A stretch of 64,000 nucleotides of DNA from Brachyspira suanatina (GCF_001049755.1 NZ_CVLB01000001.1:496001-560000); one strand, 5' to 3'; numbered from the stretch's first letter, positions 37,079 through 47,044 are shown. A program made the numbers and translations. The notes: generated by a model from the sequence alone, not told the origin.

Positions 37079-40000
37079 ATGAACTATCGTATTTTCATCG
37101 AAAAAAAAGACGGCTTTAATTTGGAAGCTAAAAGATTAGAAAATCAATTAAAAGAAAATTTCAAAATAAAATGTAATGTAAGACTTCTCAATGTTTATGA
37201 TATTTTTAATATTGAAGAAAATCAGTTAAATAATTCAATTAAAGTAATATTTTCAGAACCTCCTACTGATAAAATTGTTGAAAAAAAAGATTTTGATGGT
37301 TTAAAACATTTCGCAGTTGAATATTTACCTGGACAATTCGATCAGAGAGCAGATTCAGCATTACAATGCTTGAAACTTATTTATAATGATATAGAAGATA
37401 TAACTATAGTAAGCGGAAAAGTTGTCATTTTTGACGGTAATATAGATGACAGTACAATAGAAAAAATAAAAAAATTCTATATTAACCCAGTGGAAAGCAG
37501 AGAAAAAGATTTAAACAAATTAGAAATAGAACCTCATCAAAAAGCTGATGATATTAAAGATGTAGAAAATTTCATTAATTTAAATATAGATGAACTTCAT
37601 AAATATAGAGATACTCTTGATTTGGCAATGACTTATAAGGATATAGAGTTCGTACAAAATTATTTCAAAAATGAAGAGAAAAGAAACCCAACAGAAACAG
37701 AAATAAAAGTACTTGATACATATTGGTCAGATCACTGCCGCCATACAACATTCATGACAAAAATCAATGATGTAAAATTAGAGAATGATAAGAGTAATTT
37801 TTCAGAAGTTATACTTAATGCCATTAATAAATATCATGATATGAGAAAAGAGCTTTACGGAGAAGATGTTGATAGTAAAAGAGATATTAATTTAATGGAC
37901 ATGGCAACAGTATCTGCTAAATACATAAAGAAAAAAGGAAAACTTGAAGATTTAGAAATTTCAGATGAGATAAATGCATGTTCTATTTATATAGATGTTG
38001 ATGCCGTTGATGAGAACGGAAAAAACAAAACAGAAAAATATTTATTAATGTTTAAAAACGAAACTCATAATCACCCTACAGAAATAGAACCTTTCGGAGG
38101 AGCTTCTACTTGTTTGGGAGGAGCTATAAGAGACCCTCTTTCTGGAAGAAGCTATGTATATCAGGCGATAAGAGTTACAGGAAGTGCTAATCCATTAGAA
38201 AAGCTAGAAGATACTTTAGCAGGAAAACTTCCTCAAAAGAAAATCACAACAACTGCAGCATCAGGATATTCTTCTTATGGTAATCAAATAGGTCTTACAA
38301 CTTGTTTAGTTAATGAAGTATATGATGAAGGATATAAAGCAAAAAGACTTGAAGTAGGTGCTGTTGTAGGTGCAGTTCCTGTAAACTATGTTCGCAGAGA
38401 AAAACCAAAAGCAGGCGATATAGTTATAGTGCTTGGAGGAAGAACAGGAAGAGACGGATGCGGCGGTGCTACAGGTTCATCAAAAAGTCATACTGATACA
38501 TCTTTAAGACTTTGCGGTGCTGAAGTACAAAAAGGTAATGCCCCAGAAGAAAGAAAAATACAAAGATTATTCAGAAATAAAAAGGTTACTAAATTAATAA
38601 AAAAATGTAATGACTTCGGTGCAGGCGGTGTTTCTGTTGCTATAGGTGAATTATCAGATGGAATTGACATTAATCTTGATGTGCTGCCTGTTAAATATTT
38701 AGGATTAAACGGCACTGAACTTGCAATATCAGAATCTCAGGAAAGAATGGCTGTTGTTGTTGAAAGTAAAGATGCAGATACATTTATAAAACTTGCCAAT
38801 GAAGAAAATATTGAAGCTACAAAGGTTGCCACTATAACAGATACTAACAGACTTGTAATGTATTTGAAAGGCAAAAAGATTGTAGATATAAGCCGTAAGT
38901 TTTTAGATACAAACGGAGCTAAACAAGAAACTAATGCTGTACTTAGAAATATAGATTTTGAAAATAATCCTTTCAGCACAAAGAATGCATGTTCTTTAAC
39001 ATCTCATTGGTTTAATATGATAGAGGATTTGAATGTAGCTTCTCAAAAAGGACTTATTGAAATGTTTGACTCATCAATAGGAGCAACAACTGTATTAATG
39101 CCTTTCGGCGGAAAATACCAAATGACCCCAAGCGATGTAAGCATTCAAAAAATACCTATATTCGATAATAATGCTAAAGAAATAAATACTGCTTCTGCTA
39201 TATCTTGGGGTTATAATCCTTCTATAATGAAATGGTCAGAGTTTCATGGCGGTATATATTCTGTAATAGAATCAATGTCAAAACTTGTTTCTATTGGTGC
39301 TGATTATAAAAATATAAGATTATCATTCCAAGAATATTTTGAGAAATTAGGAAATGATGCTAAAAAATGGGGTAAAGTTTATTCTGCATTGCTTGGTACA
39401 ATATATGCTCAAACAGAATTTGATATACCAGCTATAGGCGGAAAAGACTCTATGAGCGGTACTTTTAATAATATATCAGTTCCTTCAACTTTAATATCAT
39501 TTGCAGTATCAACTGTAAACTCTAAAGATGTTATATCTCACGAATTCAAATCTGCTAATAATTATGTTTACTTAATAAAACATGATATGCTAGAAAATTA
39601 TATGCCTAATATTTCCGAAATAAAAGAAAATTTTGAATTCATACATCAAAACATAAAAGACAAAAAAATATTATCAGCTTATACTATTAAATTCGGAGGT
39701 ATTGCTGAAGCTTTAACAAAAATGTCTTTCGGTAACAGAATAGGTGTTGATATAAAAGATGAGCTTTATTTCTTTAATTTAATGCCTGCTTCATTTATAG
39801 TAGAAACTAAAAATGAATTAAATTATAAAAATGCTGTACTTATAGGAAAAACTATAAATGAATACAAAATAAAAGTATGCGGTGAAACTGTAGATTTAGA
39901 GGAAATAGAAAAATTATGGCTTGATAAATTATCTCCAGTATTCCCTTATAAAACTTATGAGGACATAGAAACTTACCAGCTAGCTGAATATAAAAGAGAA

Positions 40001-40825
40001 GCACCATTTATATGCAAGAATAAAACAGCTAAGCCTAATGTATTAATAGCGGCATTCTTGGGTACTAACTGCGAATATGATACTCAAAAAGCATTCTCTG
40101 ATGCAGGAGCTGACACTGATATTTTTGTATTTAGAAACATTAAACCAGAATACATAAAAGAATCTATTGAAGAGATGTCTAAAAAAATAGATAATTCTCA
40201 AATATTTATGATTCCGGGAGGATTCAGTGCTGCAGATGAGCCTGACGGTTCAGGAAAGTTTATTTCTGCAATACTTACAAATGAGAAAATTAAAAATTCT
40301 ATACATAAATTATTAGAACGCGATGGGCTTGTATTGGGTATATGTAATGGTTTCCAAGCATTAATAAAATCAGGACTTCTTCCCTATGGAAAAATAGGAA
40401 ACATTACAGAAAACTCTCCAACTCTTACATTCAATAAAATAGGAAGACATATTTCCCAAATGGTAACAACAAAGGTAGTATCAAATAATTCTCCTTGGCT
40501 TTATAATATACCAGTAGGAAGTGAATTAGTTGTTCCTGTTTCTCATGGTGAGGGAAGATTCTTTGCTGATGAAAATACAGTAAAAGAGTTAATCAAAAAA
40601 GGACAAGTTGCTACTCAATATGTTAATTTAGAATCAAAGCCTACTAATGAGTTTAGATTCAATCCTAATGGTTCAGTTTATGCTATCGAAGGTATAATTT
40701 CAGAGGACGGAAAAGTATTGGGTAAAATGGGGCATAGTGAAAGATACGGAAACAATTTATACAAAAACATCATTACAAAGGATATTTATAACATCTTTGA
40801 AAATGGCGTAAATTATTTCAAATAA
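37079..40825 (+). CDS. purL: Phosphoribosylformylglycinamidine synthase, single-chain
   Basis: The 1248-residue protein combines PurS-, PurL- and PurQ-like parts. The synthase region holds YWSDHCRHTTF, FKNETHNHPTEIEPFGGA, GGRTGRDGCGGATGSS and IPAIGGKDSMSGTF. The glutaminase at the C-terminus has MIPGGFSAAD, GICNGFQALI (catalytic Cys near 1090) and MGHSERYGNN (His, Glu). It converts FGAR to FGAM with glutamine and ATP, the fourth step of purine synthesis. At about 1250 residues it is the shorter clostridial type rather than the 1300-residue proteobacterial type. No other pur gene is adjacent. Confidence 0.96.
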   Translation: MNYRIFIEKKDGFNLEAKRLENQLKENFKIKCNVRLLNVYDIFNIEENQLNNSIKVIFSEPPTDKIVEKKDFDGLKHFAVEYLPGQFDQRADSALQCLKLIYNDIEDITIVSGKVVIFDGNIDDSTIEKIKKFYINPVESREKDLNKLEIEPHQKADDIKDVENFINLNIDELHKYRDTLDLAMTYKDIEFVQNYFKNEEKRNPTETEIKVLDTYWSDHCRHTTFMTKINDVKLENDKSNFSEVILNAINKYHDMRKELYGEDVDSKRDINLMDMATVSAKYIKKKGKLEDLEISDEINACSIYIDVDAVDENGKNKTEKYLLMFKNETHNHPTEIEPFGGASTCLGGAIRDPLSGRSYVYQAIRVTGSANPLEKLEDTLAGKLPQKKITTTAASGYSSYGNQIGLTTCLVNEVYDEGYKAKRLEVGAVVGAVPVNYVRREKPKAGDIVIVLGGRTGRDGCGGATGSSKSHTDTSLRLCGAEVQKGNAPEERKIQRLFRNKKVTKLIKKCNDFGAGGVSVAIGELSDGIDINLDVLPVKYLGLNGTELAISESQERMAVVVESKDADTFIKLANEENIEATKVATITDTNRLVMYLKGKKIVDISRKFLDTNGAKQETNAVLRNIDFENNPFSTKNACSLTSHWFNMIEDLNVASQKGLIEMFDSSIGATTVLMPFGGKYQMTPSDVSIQKIPIFDNNAKEINTASAISWGYNPSIMKWSEFHGGIYSVIESMSKLVSIGADYKNIRLSFQEYFEKLGNDAKKWGKVYSALLGTIYAQTEFDIPAIGGKDSMSGTFNNISVPSTLISFAVSTVNSKDVISHEFKSANNYVYLIKHDMLENYMPNISEIKENFEFIHQNIKDKKILSAYTIKFGGIAEALTKMSFGNRIGVDIKDELYFFNLMPASFIVETKNELNYKNAVLIGKTINEYKIKVCGETVDLEEIEKLWLDKLSPVFPYKTYEDIETYQLAEYKREAPFICKNKTAKPNVLIAAFLGTNCEYDTQKAFSDAGADTDIFVFRNIKPEYIKESIEEMSKKIDNSQIFMIPGGFSAADEPDGSGKFISAILTNEKIKNSIHKLLERDGLVLGICNGFQALIKSGLLPYGKIGNITENSPTLTFNKIGRHISQMVTTKVVSNNSPWLYNIPVGSELVVPVSHGEGRFFADENTVKELIKKGQVATQYVNLESKPTNEFRFNPNGSVYAIEGIISEDGKVLGKMGHSERYGNNLYKNIITKDIYNIFENGVNYFK

Positions 40826-40848
40826 AAATATCTAAACTTATAAAAAAT

Positions 40849-40883
40849 AAAGCTGTAGTCTTTTATAAAGATTACAGCTTTTT
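40849..40883 (+). terminator. Rho-independent terminator of purL
   Basis: The arm AAAGCTGTAGTCTT (40849-40862) pairs with AAGATTACAGCTTT (40868-40881) with one mismatch, followed by a short T run, 24 bp after the purL stop. Confidence 0.8.
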
Positions 40884-41063
40884 ATTATTAATAGTGAAAA
40901 TATGTGTAATTTACATAATTCAATATCAATCAATAAAAAAGTATATATAATTTAATATCTAAAATATTATCAATATATTGAATATTAATATTTTTTATTA
41001 TAATATATAAGAAAGGTATTTTTTATTAATAAAAAGTTATAAATCATATTCAAGGATAGTATA

Positions 41064-41879
41064 ATGAATATTTCAGATATATCAAAAGATAAAATTAAAT
41101 TAATAGCTACAGATTTAGATGGTACTTTACTTAATGATAAAAAAGAAATTGGTGATTATACTAAAAAAATATTAAATATACTTATGAATGATTATAAAAT
41201 AGAACTTGTATTATCAAGCGGCAGACCTTATGAAGGAATCATAAATTATAATAAAATTTTAGAAAATGATAATTGTTCAATAATTTTTAACGGAGCTAAT
41301 ATAGTTGATAAAGAAGGCAAAGTTATATATAAAAAAACTATTGAAGAAAATGCCTGCAGATCTATAATAAATATGTCAGCAAAATATGATGTATGCATAC
41401 ATGTTTATGATAATGGTAAATATATAGTATCAAAGGAAGATTTTCCTATAAAGTCTTATGTACAAAAAGATCAGTCTCTTCCTGCAGTTTACGGCTTAAA
41501 TAATATAAATAATTATGTATTTGATAAGATGCTTATTTTGGGAGATAGGGGAATTTTAGATAATCTTAAAAGCGAAATAGATTCTCAGTTTGATGTGCAT
41601 TCTTGTTTTTCTGGTCCTTTTTCTTTAGAGATAACTTCAAAAGGTACTAATAAAGGTAATGCTTTAAAATGGATTTGTAATAATAAAGGTATAGATATAA
41701 AAGACATTATTTCATTTGGAGATAATTTTAATGATGTTGAAATGGTTGAGTATGCAGGTGTTGGAGTTGCTATGGCAAATGCTGAAGAAGAGTTAAAACA
41801 AAAAGCTGATTATATTGCTCTTTCAAATGATGAAGATGGAGTAGGTAAATTTTTAAGCAATATTTTTTCAATACAATGA
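41064..41879 (+). CDS. Cof-type HAD phosphatase
   Basis: The 271 residues follow the Cof/YidA HAD subfamily: motif I ATDLDGTLL, motif II VLSSGRP, a C2-type cap in the middle, motif III Lys in SKGTNKGNALKWI, and motif IV SFGDNFNDVEMV. These cytoplasmic magnesium-dependent phosphatases act on sugar phosphates, pyridoxal phosphate or flavin precursors; specificity cannot be read from motifs. It is followed 18 bp later by an M20 peptidase and is likely co-transcribed. Confidence 0.92.
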   Translation: MNISDISKDKIKLIATDLDGTLLNDKKEIGDYTKKILNILMNDYKIELVLSSGRPYEGIINYNKILENDNCSIIFNGANIVDKEGKVIYKKTIEENACRSIINMSAKYDVCIHVYDNGKYIVSKEDFPIKSYVQKDQSLPAVYGLNNINNYVFDKMLILGDRGILDNLKSEIDSQFDVHSCFSGPFSLEITSKGTNKGNALKWICNNKGIDIKDIISFGDNFNDVEMVEYAGVGVAMANAEEELKQKADYIALSNDEDGVGKFLSNIFSIQ

Positions 41880-41897
41880 TATGGTTATTTATATATT

Positions 41898-43124
41898 ATG
41901 AAAGAATTAGATTTTATAAAGAATAAAATAAAAAATATAAAAGAAGAATTAATAAATATAAGACGGGATATACATTCTCATCCTGAATTATCAAATGAAG
42001 AGTTTAGAACTATGGATATAGTATCTAAATATTTGACATTTCATAATATAAAGCATAGAACAAAAATCGCAGGTACAGGTATTATAGCTGATATTGAAGG
42101 CATTGATAAAAGTTTTACCGTTGCTTTTAGAGCAGATATTGATGCTCTTCCTATAGAGGATTTAAAATATTGTGATTATTCTTCTAAAAATAAAGGTATT
42201 TGTCATGCTTGCGGACATGATGTGCATACAGCTATTAATATGGGTATAGCAAATATATTTTCAAATAATAATGAAAATAAAGAAAAAATTATACCTCCTT
42301 GTAATGTGAGATTAATATTTCAGCCTGCAGAAGAAACTACAGGCGGAGCTTTACGCATGATAAAAGAGAATGCTTTAGAAAATGTTAATGTCATATATGG
42401 GCTTCATGTTTCATCTAATGCTGATATTGGATATATACAGATAAATGATAATATAGTTAATGCAAGCTGCCTAGATTTTATAATAAAAGTTTATGGAAAA
42501 AGCAGTCATGGAGCTAATCCTTCAGGCGGTGTGGATGCTATAGTTATTGCATCAAAAATAATAAATGATTTACAAACTGTAATAAGCAGGAATATACCTG
42601 CAGAAGATAGTGCAGTCATTACAATTGGTACTATTAATGGAGGAACAGCTACAAATATAATATGTGATTATGTTGAAATTACAGGTACTATAAGAGCTTT
42701 AAAAGAAAGCATTATGGATAAAATAAAATCAAGAATAAAAAAGATAGTAAAGTTTATATCTAATTCTTTTGATGGGGATGCTGAGTTTATAGAAACCGTT
42801 TATTTTGCATCTCTTGTAAATTGGAAAGATGCATCAAGTATTGTAAGAGAGAATGCTTTGTATTCTTTAGGTGAAAATAAAGTATTGGAATTAAGTCCTT
42901 CTTTAGGTGCTGAAGATTTTTCTTTCTTTGTACAGAATAAACCAGGAGCATTTTTTTATATAGGTGCTAAAAATGAAAAGAAAGGAATAACACATAAAGC
43001 ACATAATGGATTATTTGATGTAGATGAAAATTGTATAGAAATAGGATTGATGCTTCAAATAATGAATCTATATAAAAGTTATTCAAAAAAAGACTTGTTC
43101 TATATTGGAAAAGAAAGAAATTAA
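41898..43124 (+). CDS. M20-family amidohydrolase (N-acyl-amino-acid/hippurate type)
   Basis: The 408 residues match the M20D aminoacylase group: IRRDIHSHPELSNEEFRT, RADIDALPIED, CHACGHDVHTA (metal ligands C105, H107), FQPAEETTGGALRMI, GLHVSS, a dimerisation domain with KSSHGANPSGGVDAI, and LGAEDFSFFVQNKPGAFFYIG. It hydrolyses N-acyl or N-acetyl amino acids using a metal bound by Cys and His residues. There is no signal peptide. The position 18 bp after the HAD phosphatase suggests one transcript, but no shared pathway is evident. Confidence 0.92.
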   Translation: MKELDFIKNKIKNIKEELINIRRDIHSHPELSNEEFRTMDIVSKYLTFHNIKHRTKIAGTGIIADIEGIDKSFTVAFRADIDALPIEDLKYCDYSSKNKGICHACGHDVHTAINMGIANIFSNNNENKEKIIPPCNVRLIFQPAEETTGGALRMIKENALENVNVIYGLHVSSNADIGYIQINDNIVNASCLDFIIKVYGKSSHGANPSGGVDAIVIASKIINDLQTVISRNIPAEDSAVITIGTINGGTATNIICDYVEITGTIRALKESIMDKIKSRIKKIVKFISNSFDGDAEFIETVYFASLVNWKDASSIVRENALYSLGENKVLELSPSLGAEDFSFFVQNKPGAFFYIGAKNEKKGITHKAHNGLFDVDENCIEIGLMLQIMNLYKSYSKKDLFYIGKERN

Positions 43125-43250
43125 TTAGTATTTATTTTTTATCACTAAAATATATTTATATTATATATTTTATTAAATAAAAAATAATTGTATAAAAAAA
43201 GATATATTATATAATAATTAGTCAATATTTTAGTTTTTATGGAATTATAT

Positions 43251-44993
43251 ATGAAAAATATAAAATTAAAAAATAATAGTTTTTATTTGATTTCTTTATT
43301 ATTAATAATTTTGCTTTATTATTTTATTACTCAGTTACTATTTCCTATGTTTTCAGTAATGAAAATGAATTTCAGTATTATTGATATATTGTATATTTAT
43401 TTATTTTCAATAATATCCTATATTCTATCGGACAAAAATAATTATATTTCTTACTTTTTTATAATAGTTGCTGTATTTTCTTTTTTTGCTATAGAACCAT
43501 TAGGAATTACTATAGAGGCTAAGCCTTTATTTTTTACTGATATGCCGGATTTATATCCTTCTCTTATAGAAGTACTTCCATTATACATGAAAATCATAAC
43601 AATATCTGCAACTACTTTGTATTTTGGGCTTTTATTTGCCTATGCTTTATATTTTATATATAGATTGATTAAAATGTATAAAATAAATATTAAGAAAGCT
43701 GTTATAATGACTTTAATAGTGGCAGCTGTAACTTATATATCATTTTTTAGAAATATAAAAATAGATTCTATATATGTTGATTATATTAATATAGCTAATA
43801 AGTATGGTATTATTAATACTATAAGTTATAGAATATCTTATGATAAATTTATGAAAGTAGATTCAGATATAGAAAATGTACAAGAAGCAATTAATATATT
43901 AAAAGAAGCACAGAGTAAAAGAGATATATCACATTTAATGCTTTCTTATGATACTGATAAAAAGAGAGATGTATTTGTAATATTTTTAGAATCTTTTTAT
44001 GATTATGAACATTTTCTGCCTTTAATGGATAAAGATCCTTTTCCTAAAGAATATAGAGAATGGGCAAGCAATTCTACTAAAGTAGGACCTAATGATGGTT
44101 ACGGAAGCTTATTTGCTAGAACTTCGGGACTCACAGGAACTTCTCCTATATTTCCTAAAAAACAAAAAACACCTATATATACAGCTTTGCCTTATTTAAT
44201 GAAAGATAACGGATATTATACTATAGCTTTAGAGGAATCAGATGTAACATATTATCTTGATGCTTTATTTCCTAATATTGGTATAGATGAAGTTGTATTT
44301 AAATTGGGACTTACAAATATAAAAAATTATATAAAAACAAATGATTTTGATAAGCCTATATTTGTAACAGGATTTACATTTATGGGACATGCTGGAAGTC
44401 ATGTTGAAAATGATTTAGATGTATACGAAAACAATAAAAGCTTTATGGACAAAATAGATAAAAGAGATATACCTGTATTAGTTGAAACAATGGAAAATTC
44501 TGCATTAACTGCTAAAGATATAATAGATACAAAAAACGCTATATTAGAAAAATATCCTGATGCTTTAATAATATTTAAACATGATCATTTGTATCCGTAT
44601 TTAAAAACTATAATACATAATTCAAACATAGATGATTCAATAAAAGAAGATTTCTTTAATTCTTATGATATTTCTCCTTTACTAATATGGAATGGTACTA
44701 ATGGATATTATAGATTTGAAGAGAATGGATTTCCTCCAGAAAATATACCTATGTTTGTTGCTGTAAATACAGGAGCTAATTATACGAATTCTATAATATC
44801 ATTATTGTATAAAGATAAGACAGATGACATCATTAGATTCTATAATTCTTTTTATACTAATGATAATGGAAAGATAGTTAGATTAGAAATAGATAGGAAC
44901 AGTTTATCATATAAACAGAACAATGCTCAAAGAATATTATCTCAGGATTTATTCAGAGGAAAAAAGTATTTTTATGAATGTATAAATAATTGA
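43251..44993 (+). CDS. LTA-synthase/sulfatase-like membrane protein
   Basis: About 580 residues: five hydrophobic segments near the N-terminus (about 10-165) then a large extracytoplasmic domain of the alkaline phosphatase superfamily. FVIFLESFYDYEHF supplies the first metal-site Glu, with TGFTFMGHAGSH and a late IIFKHDHLYPYL containing Asp-His. In LTA synthases and MdoB-like phosphoglycerol transferases the nucleophilic Thr lies in a GxT...EF motif; the corresponding place here is GYGSLFARTSG, without that Thr or the Glu before Phe. I start at the ATG at 43251 because GGA precedes it by 7 bases. Substrate unknown; activity is uncertain. Confidence 0.78.
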   Translation: MKNIKLKNNSFYLISLLLIILLYYFITQLLFPMFSVMKMNFSIIDILYIYLFSIISYILSDKNNYISYFFIIVAVFSFFAIEPLGITIEAKPLFFTDMPDLYPSLIEVLPLYMKIITISATTLYFGLLFAYALYFIYRLIKMYKINIKKAVIMTLIVAAVTYISFFRNIKIDSIYVDYINIANKYGIINTISYRISYDKFMKVDSDIENVQEAINILKEAQSKRDISHLMLSYDTDKKRDVFVIFLESFYDYEHFLPLMDKDPFPKEYREWASNSTKVGPNDGYGSLFARTSGLTGTSPIFPKKQKTPIYTALPYLMKDNGYYTIALEESDVTYYLDALFPNIGIDEVVFKLGLTNIKNYIKTNDFDKPIFVTGFTFMGHAGSHVENDLDVYENNKSFMDKIDKRDIPVLVETMENSALTAKDIIDTKNAILEKYPDALIIFKHDHLYPYLKTIIHNSNIDDSIKEDFFNSYDISPLLIWNGTNGYYRFEENGFPPENIPMFVAVNTGANYTNSIISLLYKDKTDDIIRFYNSFYTNDNGKIVRLEIDRNSLSYKQNNAQRILSQDLFRGKKYFYECINN

Positions 44994-45003
44994 TTCTTTA
45001 TAA

Positions 45004-45040
45004 AAATAAGGACGGACAAATAATTGTCAGCCCTTATTAT
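45004..45040. terminator. Probable terminator between converging genes
   Basis: An imperfect inverted repeat (AATAAGG...GACAA with TTGTC...CCTTATT, two mismatches) lies just after the LTA-synthase-like gene and before the end of the leftward PepSY-like pseudogene. It could serve either strand. Confidence 0.55.
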
Positions 45041-45055
45041 TATTTTACTTTGTTA

Positions 45056-45453
45056 TTAGTCTAATTTATATCCTACAATTTTACCATTGTTATCAACACA
45101 AACTTCTCTGTTATTTCCCAATTTTAATTTGTAGCTTAAATATTATTTGCTTATTTCTAATACAGGTACTTGAGGGTATTTTGTATTTATCGGTTGATTA
45201 TTTCCAGATACATCAGTCCAATTTCCTTGTCTATCAAAATCAATTTCTAAACAGCTAGCTAATTCTACTTTGTATGATTGTCTATCCTATTCAGCATAAA
45301 CTATTTTATCATTTGAAAAATTAGCTTTTACAAATTCCTGTGCATTTTTTTGAAGCTGATTTGCTTGTATTGACATGTTAGCAGCAAAAGAACTAACTAC
45401 AGACAATATTATATAGATGCCACTAAAATAATTTGTTTGAAATGTTTTCTTAT
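45056..45453 (-). pseudogene. Degenerate copy of the adjacent PepSY-like protein gene
   Basis: Read leftward, this region encodes a broken paralogue of the protein at 45657-46094. Shared segments include ANQLQKNAQEFVKANF, DRQSYKVELAS, EIDFDRQGNWTDVSGNN and VLEISK. Damage includes: ATA in place of the start ATG (45451-45453) although AGGAG remains upstream, a frameshift in the signal-peptide part, TAG in place of a Gln codon (AE-stop-DRQ), TAA after VLEISK, and a deletion of about 18 codons before TKYPQ. It is clearly dead, the remains of a tandem duplication. Confidence 0.85.
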
Positions 45454-45602
45454 AAAATAACTCCTTTTATTTTTTCGTTATACTTATATGATAGTACATA
45501 AAAAACTGATCGTTAATTTATTTTACAATATTTTCGAATAAAATTTACTTAAAGTATTAAAAAGTAAATATTTGTATATTTTGTAAATAATTTTTGATAA
45601 AC

Positions 45603-45639
45603 AAAAAAAGCCGGCATATATGAATATACCGGCTTTTTT
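45603..45639. terminator. Strong rho-independent terminator
   Basis: AAAAAAGCCGG (45604-45614) pairs perfectly with CCGGCTTTTTT (45629-45639), with further pairing inside. It follows the leftward PepSY-like gene by 18 bp and has T runs on both strands. Confidence 0.88.
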
Positions 45640-45656
45640 AATGATTTTTTATGCTA

Positions 45657-46094
45657 TTAATCTAATTTATCGCCTGTTATTTGTCCGTTATTAGATACAT
45701 AAACTTCTCTGTTATTTGCTAATTTTAATTTATAGCTATTATATTCTTTGCTTATTTCTAGAACTTCAATTTGAGGATATTTTGCTTGTACACTCTTTAA
45801 TACTGCTGTAGGTATAAACTGAGTAGGTATAGGTCTGTTATTTCCAGATACATCAGTCCAATTTCCTTGTCTGTCAAAATCAATTTCTACACCACTAGCT
45901 AATTCTACTTTGTATGATTGTCTGTCCTGTTCTGCATAAACTATTTGATCATTTGGGAAATTAGTTTTCACAAAAGTTTGAGCATTTTGAGGTAATTGAT
46001 TAGCTTGTATAGGCATATCCTCTGCTGTTAAAACTAAACTTGAAATCATCATTAAAGATGCTATAGAGATGAAAAGTTTTAATTTTTTTGTCAT
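45657..46094 (-). CDS. Exported PepSY-like (beta-lactamase-inhibitor-like fold) protein
   Basis: The 145-residue protein has a signal peptide (first about 24 residues, ending LVLTAED) and two PepSY-like repeats: VKTNFPNDQIVYAEQDRQSYKVELASGVEIDFDRQGNWTDVSG and VQAKYPQIEVLEISKEYNSYKLKLANNREVYVSNNGQI. This two-repeat form is the PepSY-like family known mainly from Bacteroidetes, periplasmic proteins with no settled function. It is a single gene with good AGGAG and a strong terminator; a dead copy lies downstream. Confidence 0.85.
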   Translation of the reverse strand: MTKKLKLFISIASLMMISSLVLTAEDMPIQANQLPQNAQTFVKTNFPNDQIVYAEQDRQSYKVELASGVEIDFDRQGNWTDVSGNNRPIPTQFIPTAVLKSVQAKYPQIEVLEISKEYNSYKLKLANNREVYVSNNGQITGDKLD

Positions 46095-46245
46095 ACGCTT
46101 CTCCTATTTTTGAAATCCTTTTGTAATATTAAAACTCATATATTTTTTTTATGTAAAATATTATTTATAAACAATATTATTTTTTTTACAATTTTAAATA
46201 AATTTTGATTATAATTTTATAAAAAATAATTTACAAAAAAAAATA

Positions 46246-46273
46246 TTGACTTTTTGTAAAAAAATATTAAATT
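46246..46273 (+). promoter_or_regulatory. Possible promoter of the zinc-ribbon gene
   Basis: TTGACT at 46246-46251 and TAAATT at 46268-46273 have a 16-bp spacer, about 30 bp before the ATG at 46303. This resembles a housekeeping sigma promoter, but AT-rich DNA gives many chance matches. Confidence 0.35.
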
Positions 46274-46302
46274 CTTTTAAGATATAGCAAAAAGGAGGAA
46301 GT

Positions 46303-46542
46303 ATGGCTCATAACATTATAGATGGATATAGAAAAATAGAAGGTAATTATCCAACCTATAGAGAATATTTAATACATTTCTACTGTAAAGATTGTTCTAA
46401 TTTTTGGGCAGTAGATGATAAAGAAATTAATATATCAGAAGATGATGATATTTCTCAAATTGATGATATAATTGAAGATTCAGTATCACATTGTCCAATA
46501 TGCGGATCTACAAACATAACAAGGAGCAATAATAATAATTAA
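46303..46542 (+). CDS. Small zinc-ribbon-like protein
   Basis: The 79-residue protein contains two CxxC pairs, FYCKDCSNFW (about 27-36) and HCPICGSTNI near 63-72, separated by an acidic stretch (EDDDISQIDDIIED). The arrangement suggests one four-cysteine zinc site. AAAGGAGG sits ideally before the ATG. No family name is clear; small proteins of this sort often bind other proteins or nucleic acid. It is a single-gene unit followed by a hairpin terminator. Confidence 0.75.
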   Translation: MAHNIIDGYRKIEGNYPTYREYLIHFYCKDCSNFWAVDDKEINISEDDDISQIDDIIEDSVSHCPICGSTNITRSNNNN

Positions 46543-46557
46543 TAAATAAAAAATATT

Positions 46558-46589
46558 AGAGAAGGTATTATTATATATCTTCTCTTTTA
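46558..46589 (+). terminator. Terminator of the zinc-ribbon gene
   Basis: AGAGAAG (46558-46564) pairs with CTTCTCT (46579-46585), followed by TTTT. Its right arm overlaps the last codons of the leftward ankyrin gene. Confidence 0.65.
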
Positions 46590-47044
46590 TTTTCTATAAA
46601 GTCAACGATTTCTTTGCATCCAAGATCTTGAGCTATATTAAGTGCATCTTTATCGTCTTCATTTTTTATTCTTAAATCAGCACCGTTTTCTATAAGCATT
46701 TGAGTGGCTTTTATATTATTGTTTTTTACAGCTATTATTAAAGCAGTGTCTCCTCTCACATCTATGTCATTAATATTGGCGCCATTTTTTATTAGATAAT
46801 CAATAGTTTCTATAGCCCCATCTTCAGCAGCATACATTAAAGGTGTCTTATTACTAAAATCTTTTGAATTAATATTAACTCCGGAAGCTATTAATCTTTT
46901 AATCTTTGAAAGATCTCCATATAAACAAGCTATATGTATATTTTCTGAGCTTTCTATTTTGATATTTTTAGTTATTTTTTTCATAATAGGCCATAATATA
47001 ACTATGGCTACTATTACGACTATGATGATAGTGTTGAAATTCAT
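46571..47044 (-). CDS. Membrane-anchored ankyrin-repeat protein
   Basis: About 157 residues begin with a hydrophobic anchor (FNTIIIVVIVAIVILWPIM) and continue with four ankyrin units: NIHIACLYGDLSKIKRLIASG, TPLMYAAEDGAIETIDYLIKNGA, TALIIAVKNNNIKATQMLIENGA and DALNIAQDLGCKEIVDFIE. I use the ATG at 47044; the in-frame TTG at 47056 would overlap the likely ribosome site. The repeats could face either side of the membrane; positive charges after the anchor (KKITKNIK) favour the cytoplasm. Partner unknown. Confidence 0.82.
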   Translation of the reverse strand: MNFNTIIIVVIVAIVILWPIMKKITKNIKIESSENIHIACLYGDLSKIKRLIASGVNINSKDFSNKTPLMYAAEDGAIETIDYLIKNGANINDIDVRGDTALIIAVKNNNIKATQMLIENGADLRIKNEDDKDALNIAQDLGCKEIVDFIENKREDI

